Shown: positions 1 to 6,500 of the stretch, piece by piece | How the letters are laid out: every line of letters begins with the position of its first letter | Position numbering within the stretch: position 1 is the first letter of the stretch | Assembly: GCA_046594105.1 (NCBI GenBank) | Contig: JBKJQB010000069.1 | Location: 1-15,954, forward strand | DNA length: 15,954 nt | Direction: 5' to 3' | DNA from: JBDSGC01 sp046594105 | Lineage (GTDB): Bacteria; Acidobacteriota; Thermoanaerobaculia; Gp7-AA8 | Program-made: the position numbers and the translations under genes | The notes under the pieces: model-generated | Databases searched by the model: none | What the model saw: only the letters and a program-made list of their open reading frames with translations | Told to the model about the DNA's origin: nothing

Positions 1-2
1 GC

Positions 3-692
3 CTGGTCAACGACCACCAGGAATCGACGGTGGCGGTGGACGAGATTCTGGCGGGCGCCGGACGGGAGCCCAACGTTGAAGGGCTGAACCTCGAAGCGGC
101 GGGCGTCGAGTACGACGTCGAACGTGGCGTGCTGGTAAATGATTACCTGCAGACCAGCAACCGGCGCATCTATGCCGCGGGTGACGTGGCGTTGGAGCGG
201 AAGTTCACCCACATGGCCGACGCCACGGCACGCATCGTGATCCAGAACGCCCTGTTCTGGGGCCGCAAGAAACTTAGCTCCCTGACCATTCCATGGTGCA
301 CCTACACCGACCCGGAAATCGCCCATGTGGGCCTCTATGTGCAGGAATGTCTGGAGCAGGGCTTCCCCCTCAAGACCTTCACCGTGCCGATGAGCGACGT
401 GGATCGCGCAGTCCTCGACGGCGAGGAGAATGGCTTCGTGAAGATCCACGTCCGCGAAGGCACCGACACCATCCTGGGAGCGACCATCGTCGCGCGACAC
501 GCCGGCGAGATGATCAACGAGGTGTCCCTTGCGATGGTGGCGGGGATCGGCCTGAAGACGATTTCGCAGGTGATCCATTCCTATCCGACCCAGGCAGAGG
601 CGATCCGAAAAGCCGCCGATGCCTACAATCGCACACGCCTCACCCCGTTGATGAGGGCACTCAGCCGTCGCTGGCTGGCCTGGTCGCGATGA
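3..692 (+). CDS. Mercuric-reductase-like FAD/NAD(P) disulfide oxidoreductase, C-terminal part (5' end outside window)
   Basis: This is the C-terminal portion of a class I pyridine nucleotide-disulfide oxidoreductase; the frame is open from the window edge, so the N-terminal FAD domain and redox CxxxxC lie outside. Visible are the AGREPN segment closing the NAD domain, the second FAD motif (IYAAGDV) and the whole dimerisation domain, with PWCTYTDPEIAHVG and IHSYPTQAE. In lipoamide dehydrogenase and glutathione reductase this last motif carries the catalytic His-Glu pair. Here the His position is Tyr (codon 582-584) while Glu remains (597-599), a substitution known from mercuric reductase. However, the paired C-terminal cysteines of true MerA are absent; the protein ends in a basic, Trp-containing tail. 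Mercury reduction is therefore not supported. A MerA-like oxidoreductase of unknown substrate is the safest name. Family confidence is high, substrate confidence low. Confidence 0.92.
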   Translation: MVNDHQESTVAVDEILAGAGREPNVEGLNLEAAGVEYDVERGVLVNDYLQTSNRRIYAAGDVALERKFTHMADATARIVIQNALFWGRKKLSSLTIPWCTYTDPEIAHVGLYVQECLEQGFPLKTFTVPMSDVDRAVLDGEENGFVKIHVREGTDTILGATIVARHAGEMINEVSLAMVAGIGLKTISQVIHSYPTQAEAIRKAADAYNRTRLTPLMRALSRRWLAWSR

Positions 693-696
693 TCGA

Positions 697-724
697 GCGG
701 GCGCCCATCGTGGCAGCCCGTTTT
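697..724 (+). terminator. Possible intrinsic terminator after the oxidoreductase
   Basis: A GC stem (698-702 CGGGC pairing with 716-720 GCCCG, plus a G-U closing pair) has a 13-nt loop that can pair partly further and is followed directly by TTTT. It begins five bases after the stop codon. The U-run is short, so termination efficiency is uncertain. Confidence 0.4.
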
Positions 725-1001
725 GGCTGAACCACGTTGCCGCTCCGTTCCGATCGCGACGCGCACCTCCTCAATGGTGCGGAAGATGCAGCGTCCTCGG
801 TTCCACGCATGACCGCACGTGGACAAAAAACCACGAGTGAGCAGGCACAACTCGACCCGCTGTGCATGGATTGTCTGCGCTGATGAAAGTCATCCGACAG
901 CACTTCGGCTTCAAGCCAGCTCACGTTGTTTCCGCGGCGCGGGAACAGATACGCCGCCAGGCCACAACTTGATGAGCGTTGTTGTCCCCGCTCTCATCCC
1001 T
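725..1001. other. Intergenic stretch with no recognisable gene
   Basis: Between the oxidoreductase terminator candidate and the pgm ribosome-binding site I see no credible coding region. The short open frames here have no start with a Shine-Dalgarno sequence and no recognisable protein motif. No tRNA fold or convincing sigma70 promoter was found, although the pgm promoter presumably lies here. Confidence 0.5.
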
Positions 1002-1006
1002 GGAGG
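1002..1006 (+). promoter_or_regulatory. Shine-Dalgarno site of pgm
   Basis: GGAGG ends six bases before GTG 1013. It decides the start: the frame stays open upstream to an ATG at 926, but those extra 29 codons are rich in Arg, Cys and Pro, resemble no phosphoglucomutase N-terminus, and have no such site. Confidence 0.75.
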
Positions 1007-1012
1007 TGCAGC

Positions 1013-2710
1013 GTGAGCCACGCAGACGAGGCGAGGGAACAGATCAGTTCCCTGGCTGGGAAGCCTGCCGAGCCGTCGATGCTGGTCAACGTTCCCAGAC
1101 TCCTGACGGCCTACTACACGCTCATTCCGGAGCCGTCAGTGCCCGCGCAACGGGTGGCCTTCGGCACTTCGGGGCACCGTGGTTCGTCATTCGACACCAC
1201 CTTCAACGAATGGCACGTCCTCGCCATCAGTCAGGCCATCTGCGAGTACCGTAAACAACGAGGTATCGACGGCCCGCTCTTCCTCGGCATCGATACGCAC
1301 GCACTGTCCGAGCCGGCACGCGTCAGCGCCCTCGAGGTCCTGGCGGCCAACGGCGTGGACGTCATGCTTTCCGAGGGCGACGAATACACGCCCACGCCCG
1401 TGGTTTCGCACGCAATCCTCACATACAACCGCGGGCGCGATCAGGGACTGGCCGACGGCATTGTCGTCACGCCTTCGCACAATCCACCCAGCGACGGGGG
1501 TTTCAAGTACAACCCGCCCAACGGTGGGCCGGCAGATAACGACGTCACCGGATGGATCGAAGCGAAGGCCAACACGTTTCTCGAAAGCGGCCTCCAGGGT
1601 GTGAAGAGGATTCCTTTCGAGCGGGCCTTGAAGGCCGCCACGATGCATCGACACGACTACCTCGACGCTTATGTGAGCGATCTCGGCAGCGTCCTCGATA
1701 TGGACGCCGTTCGCGGCGCGCACATTCGAATGGGCGTCGATCCCCTTGGTGGCGCTGGGGTTCATTACTGGGCCCGGATCGCAGAGCGCTATCGGTTGGA
1801 TCTCACAGTCGTCAACGAGGCGGTCGATCCGACCTTCCGATTCATGACGGTGGATTGGGATGGCCGCATTCGCATGGACCCCTCCTCGCCCTACGCCGTG
1901 CAGTCGTTGATCGGCCTGAAAGATCGCTTCGACATCGCGTTCGCCTGCGACACTGACCATGATCGGCATGGGATCGTCACCCGAACCTCGGGGTTGCTGC
2001 CACCCAATCATTACCTCTCCGTCGCCGTCTCCTACCTCTTCCAGCACCGGCCGAAGTGGAGCAAGTCGGCCGCCGTCGGCAAGACCGTTGTAAGCAGCCA
2101 GATGATCGATCGCGTCACGGCGAAGCTCGGCCGAAACCTCTATGAGGTGCCCGTCGGCTTCAAATGGTTCGTGGATGGCTTGCTCGCCCGCTCGCTTGGC
2201 TTTGGCGGTGAAGAGAGCGCCGGCGCCTCTTTCGTCCGTCTGGATGGCAGCGTCTGGACGACGGATAAGGACGGCATCGTCCCGGCCTTGTTGTCGGCGG
2301 AGATCACGGCGCGGATGGGCCGCGACCCTGGAGAGATCTACCGCGATCTCGTGCAGGAGTTCGGTGAACCTTTTTACGATCGTGTTGAGGCGAAAGCCAC
2401 TCCGGCGCAGAAGGAGAAACTCAAGAGACTCTCACCGAAGCAGGTCCGGTCCGCAGAGCTGGCAGGCGAAAAGATCCAGACCATCCTCACAGACGCACCG
2501 GGCAACGGCCGGCCCATTGGCGGGTTGAAGGTCATTGCGGAAAGCGGATGGTTCGCGGCACGTCCGTCCGGGACGGAAGCCATCTACAAGATTTACGCGG
2601 AGAGCTTCCGAGGAGCGGAGCATCTGAATCGCATCCTCAAAGAGGCCCACACAATCGTCGACGACGCGCTGGAGGCGTCCGCCATGGACGGATTGAAGGA
2701 GGGGACATGA
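1013..2710 (+). CDS. pgm: Phosphoglucomutase (alpha-D-glucose phosphate-specific)
   Basis: Interconverts glucose 1-phosphate and glucose 6-phosphate in the cytoplasm, linking glycolysis to glycogen, trehalose and UDP-sugar synthesis. With the GTG start the protein has 565 residues, close to the roughly 546 of E. coli Pgm. All four signatures of the alpha-D-phosphohexomutase fold are present in order: the phosphoserine loop TPSHNPP with the catalytic Ser at residue 155; the metal loop DTDHDRHG at 313-320 with Asp 313, 315 and 317; the sugar-specificity loop GGEES at 398-402; and the phosphate-binding loop RPSGTE at 517-522. The flanking KYNPPNGGPAD segment is typical of the bacterial Pgm subfamily rather than ManB or GlmM. 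No residue essential for catalysis is missing. It appears to be a stand-alone gene, with about 320 bp of non-coding DNA upstream and the tRNA-derived repeat about 100 bp downstream. Confidence 0.97.
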   Translation: MSHADEAREQISSLAGKPAEPSMLVNVPRLLTAYYTLIPEPSVPAQRVAFGTSGHRGSSFDTTFNEWHVLAISQAICEYRKQRGIDGPLFLGIDTHALSEPARVSALEVLAANGVDVMLSEGDEYTPTPVVSHAILTYNRGRDQGLADGIVVTPSHNPPSDGGFKYNPPNGGPADNDVTGWIEAKANTFLESGLQGVKRIPFERALKAATMHRHDYLDAYVSDLGSVLDMDAVRGAHIRMGVDPLGGAGVHYWARIAERYRLDLTVVNEAVDPTFRFMTVDWDGRIRMDPSSPYAVQSLIGLKDRFDIAFACDTDHDRHGIVTRTSGLLPPNHYLSVAVSYLFQHRPKWSKSAAVGKTVVSSQMIDRVTAKLGRNLYEVPVGFKWFVDGLLARSLGFGGEESAGASFVRLDGSVWTTDKDGIVPALLSAEITARMGRDPGEIYRDLVQEFGEPFYDRVEAKATPAQKEKLKRLSPKQVRSAELAGEKIQTILTDAPGNGRPIGGLKVIAESGWFAARPSGTEAIYKIYAESFRGAEHLNRILKEAHTIVDDALEASAMDGLKEGT

Positions 2711-2816
2711 GATACCGGCGCACGAAACAAACAGCGGTGCGTATCTCGCCCGCGTGCCTGCGAACCGCCCCGATAAGATTTCCCTCGAAAGCGAGCACGT
2801 CTTGAATCCAGGCGGA

Positions 2817-2922
2817 TCGCGACGCGCTCAAGGCGGCGGAGCCGAGGGAAACTACTGATTCTTCGACCAGTGGCGTCGAGGCGAGGTGCAATTTTGGCGG
2901 AGGAGGTGGGATTCGAACCCAC
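2817..2922. repeat. Left copy of the tRNA-Ser 3'-end direct repeat
   Basis: Begins TCGCGACGCGCTCAAGG and runs through a hairpin-forming segment into an orphan tRNA 3' end on the minus strand. It aligns with 8631-8737 over its full length with roughly 15 substitutions or single-base indels by eye. The degenerate hairpin (about 2852-2874) has one mismatch and one wobble relative to the right copy. Confidence 0.85.
2895..2922 (-). pseudogene. Orphan tRNA-Ser 3' end (T-arm, acceptor 3' strand and CCA)
   Basis: On the minus strand this reads as a complete T-arm (GTGGGTTCGAATCCCAC) followed by CTCCTCCGCCA. The sequence 5' of it cannot be folded into anticodon or D arms, so no tRNA is encoded. It differs from the tRNA-Ser tail at 8710-8737 only in the acceptor strand (CTCCTCC against TCCCTCC). 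It would be the displaced tRNA tail expected at the far end of an insertion. Confidence 0.8.
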
Positions 2923-2945
2923 TCGATTCCGGCCGTAAGTGCTTT

Positions 2946-3013
2946 GTTGTCAACATGCGGATCCTCTGGCTGTCCGAGTAATGTCCGAGTTTTCGGGCGT
3001 CACTTTTGACAAC
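2946..3013. repeat. Structured site: paired TGTCCGAG direct repeats within an 8-bp inverted repeat
   Basis: GTTGTCAA (2946-2953) and its exact reverse complement TTGACAAC (3006-3013) enclose two copies of TGTCCGAG (2971-2978, 2982-2989) with an 11-bp period. The spacers on either side are 17 and 16 bp, so the arrangement is nearly symmetrical. A related pair sits at 8591-8610 inside the other end of the islet. A recombination-protein binding site is plausible but unproven. Confidence 0.5.
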
Positions 3014-3022
3014 GCCGCGAGT

Positions 3023-3421
3023 CTACTGGTTACTCCGTGCGCTTCGAAAAATCAGTGCGGCGAGATGGGATGGAAGGGACACCATCATCTTTGCGTCGGC
3101 GCTCGCGTGCTGTCGTGAGTGGGCTTGATCGCCGCCGAGCGTCAGGAGCCAGATGTCTTCCTCGCGATGGCGGTCGGCGGAGAGCAGGATTCTGGCGTCG
3201 CGCGAGACGGAGATGCCGGTGTTCTCGCCGATGATCCGCATCGCGTTCGAGCTCAGATCGACGACGGCGAGGCGTTTCTGGGTCAGCGCAACCAGGACGT
3301 GGTGGTCGTCAATCGGGACTGCGAAGGCGAACGGCAGCAAAGACTGCGGCACGTCGCGCACGTGGAGCCGGTCTTGCCCCCGTTCCGCGCGGCAGGGCTC
3401 TTGTAGCTAGTGTAGTGCGTC
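3023..3421 (-). pseudogene. C-terminal remnant of a TolB/PD40-type beta-propeller protein
   Basis: Read on the minus strand, the frame upstream of a GTG at 3361 stays open only to a TAA near 3424. The translation contains AVPIDDHHVLVALTQKRLAV followed by ISVSRDARILLSADRHREED and IWLLTL. Alternating hydrophobic strands and a degenerate 'SPDGR-like' blade motif ending in D-I-W/L-L are typical of the last propeller blades of Ser/Thr kinase-PD40 proteins. There is no plausible start region, no Shine-Dalgarno, and no first blades, so I read it as a broken gene fragment. It points away from the kinase gene. An unrelated short hypothetical gene is the alternative. Confidence 0.45.
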
Positions 3422-3504
3422 GTAGATTAGACTCCGGCTCGTTCCAAATCAGGTCCTTCTTCGAACATCCAGGGCACTCAAACCGCCTGGCCCACGGTGA
3501 GGCT

Positions 3505-3508
3505 GGAG
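3505..3508 (+). promoter_or_regulatory. Shine-Dalgarno candidate supporting a CTG start for the kinase
   Basis: GGAG lies seven bases before CTG 3516, an ideal distance. Between the in-frame TGA at 3498-3500 and the ATG at 3573 there is no ATG, GTG or TTG in this frame, and the ATG 3573 lies inside the kinase glycine-rich loop, so translation must begin upstream at a non-standard codon if the gene is expressed. Confidence 0.45.
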
Positions 3509-3515
3509 CATTCCG

Positions 3516-6500
3516 CTGATCGGTCAGAGGATCGCGCACTACCAAATCACCGCCGCGATCGGCGCGGGCGGGATGGGGCAGGTGTACCGCGCCACCGACA
3601 CCAGGCTGCACCGTGACGTGGCGCTCAAGGTGCTCCCGCCGGAGATGGCCGCGAGCCCCGAGCGCATCGAGCGCTTCCAGCGCGAGGCGCGTGCCGTCGC
3701 GGCGCTGAATCACCCGCACGTGGTGACGATCTACTCGGTCGAAGAGGCGGACGGTGTCCACTTTCTCACGATGGAACTGGTGGACGGCGAGTCTCTCGAC
3801 CGGCTCATTCCCGCGAGCGGCATGGAGGTCCCGCGGCTGCTCAAGATTGCCACCGCTCTTGCCGATGCGCTGGCCGCAGCCCACGACAAGGGGATCATTC
3901 ATCGGGACCTCAAGCCGGCGAACGTCATGATCACCAGGGGGGAGACCCTCAAGGTTCTCGACTTCGGGCTGGCGAAGATTGCCGGGTCCTCCCAGCCCCT
4001 CTCGGATGAACAGGCCACCGAGATGCGGACTCAGGAAGGCGTGGTGATGGGCACGATGCCGTACATGTCACCCGAGCAGTTGCATGGCCAGGCTCTCGAT
4101 CACCGGACCGACATCTTCTCCCTCGGCATCATTTTGTACGAGATGGCGAGCGGCGAGCGGCCCTTCCGCGGCGATTCCTCGATTGCTCTCGCATCTGCGA
4201 TCCTGCGCGACACGCCGAAGCCGCTCGTCGAGCGGCGCAACGACCTGCCGGAGGGACTGATCCGGATCATCACGCGCTGTCTGGAGAAGGGCGCCGCGGA
4301 CCGCTTTCCGTCGGCGCACGACCTGCGCGGTGCGCTGGGCGGCGTGTCGCGGGTTGGAGGTGGTCCCACCCCGTCAGCGACGAGCGAAGGCTCCGCTGCC
4401 GGCCGCGCGGACGACGGTTTCGGTGTCGCGGTGATGCCCTTCAAATTCAGCGGCGCTCGGTCCGAGCTCGAGGCCCTCGCTGCTGGATTGACCGAAGACA
4501 TCATCACCGGCTTTTCGCGCTTCACCTACCTTCGAGTGCGTTCCGCCGGCAAAGAGATGGGCGCGCGCTACGTAATGGAGGGAACCCTCCGCCAGGCGGG
4601 GACGAAGGTGCGCCTCGCGGTGCAACTCGTCGACACCGAATCGGGCGCCCGCATCTGGGCGGAGACTTACGAGCGCCCCTACGATCCCGATGCTGCCTTC
4701 GAGTTGCAGGATGACCTGGTGCACCGCGTCGTAGGGACCTGCGCTGATCAATTCGGCGTGCTGGCGCGGAGTATCAGTGAAGCCGTCCGCGGAAGAGATC
4801 CCGGCCAGCTCGGTCCCTATGAGGCGTTGATGCGCGGCTTCGGGTATCACCATCGGCTGACGGAGACCGAACATGCCGCGGCGCGAGAGGCGTTGGAGCG
4901 GGCCGTCGCTCTCGCTCCTTCGAACGCGGACTGCTGGGCGATGCTCTCCTGGGTCACCTCCCACGAGTATGGCCACGGATTCAATGTACTGCCGGATTCG
5001 CTCGACCGCGCGCTCATGGCCGCCCGTCGGGCTGTGGACATCGCACCGTCCAGTCCTCTCGCGCAGCAGGCACTGGCAGTCGTCTCGTTCTTCCGCAAGG
5101 AGAGGGCGGCCTGCCTGAGCGCGGCGGAACGCGCGATCGCTCTCAATCCGCTCGACACCGGCCACGAGGCGATGTTCCTCATCACCTTCAGCGGCGACTG
5201 GGATCGCGGCTGCGCCCTCATTCGACGAGCAATGGATCTCAATCCTCACCATCCCCGGTGGTACGAGCTGACTCTGGCCATCAACGAGTACCGCTTGTCC
5301 AACTACCGCGCGACAGTGGATGAACTCGCGAAGGCCAACGCGGCTGAGATCTTGTGGACGAACGTGTTGCTGGCCGCCGCACATGCGCAGCTCGGTGAGA
5401 ACGCGGCCGCTCGGAAGGCGCTGCGAGACGTGCTGACCCAGAACGAGGACTTCGCCGTGTCGGCCGCTGAGTTGATGAGCCGGTGGTTCGATCCGCAACT
5501 CGTCGCGCACCTGATCGAGGGACTGCGCAAGGCAGGGCTGGAAGTTGTGTCGAACACGATCGTGCCGTCCCTGGCGTCGGACTCGTCGAAAACTCCGGAA
5601 GCCGTGTCTGGAGCGGTTCGCGCCGAGGAAGGGTTCTGGGTTGCCGTTCTCCCCTTCAAGTACAGCGGTGCCAACGCCGAGCTCACGGCCCTGGCCGAGG
5701 GCCTGACCGAGGACATCGTCACGGGGCTTTCGCGCTTCTCTTACCTTCGAGTGATCGCACGCGGCTCGACGTTGCATTACGCACAACAGACCAGAGACCT
5801 GCGCGACGTGGGCAGGGAGCTCGGCGCCCGCTATGTCATGGAAGGGACCCTCCGGCAGTCGGGGACGAAGCTGCGCGTCGCGGTGCAACTGGTTGACGCG
5901 GCGAACGGCGCCCATCTGTGGGCTGAGAACTATGAACGTTCTTTCAGTCCCGAATCTGTTTTCGAGATACAGGACGAGTTGGTTCCGCGGATCGTTTCCA
6001 CGGTTGCGGATATGCACGGTGTGTTGCCTCGAAGCATGAGTGAAGTCGTGCGTAGCCGCGCTCCCGAGCAGCTGAGCCCCTATGAGGCAGTGCTGCGAGG
6101 CTTCGGGTACGTGGCAGACATCAGCGTCGAGGAGCACGCCGTCGTGAGGGCCGGACTGGAGCGCGCCGTCCAGGCTGCACCCGGAAATGCGGATGCGATT
6201 GCCATGCTGTCGATGCTGAACGCGGACGAGCATAAGCAGGGCTTCAACGTACAGCCCGATCCACTCGGGCGCGCGCTCGAAGCGGCGCGGCGAGCGGTTG
6301 CAGCGGCGCCATCCAATCACCTGGCGCACCATGCCCTGGCCCAGGCCCTCTTCTTCCGCAAGGAGTTCCCAGCGTTCCGAATCGCCGCCGAGCGCGCCAT
6401 CGCGCTCAATCCCATGGACGGGTGCACGACCGCCTTCATGGGCATCCTCCTGGCGTACGCCGGCGACTGGGAACGCGGTCGCCCCCTCGCCGAGCGAGCC

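Noticed and set aside
1187..2047. 286-codon minus-strand open frame inside pgm
   Set aside because: Shadow of pgm codon bias; pgm carries all catalytic motifs across the same bases.
2711..2745. Interrupted inverted repeat GATAC...GTATC after pgm considered as a terminator
   Set aside because: The stem has a three-base bulge and no T-run follows, so it does not meet the standard of an intrinsic terminator.
3401..3430. GTAGT/TAGATTAG-rich stretch before the kinase considered as a BlaI/MecI-type operator or promoter
   Set aside because: No proper TACA...TGTA dyad is present. The best -35/-10 pair (TTGTAG, TAGATT, 16 bp apart) matches consensus poorly.
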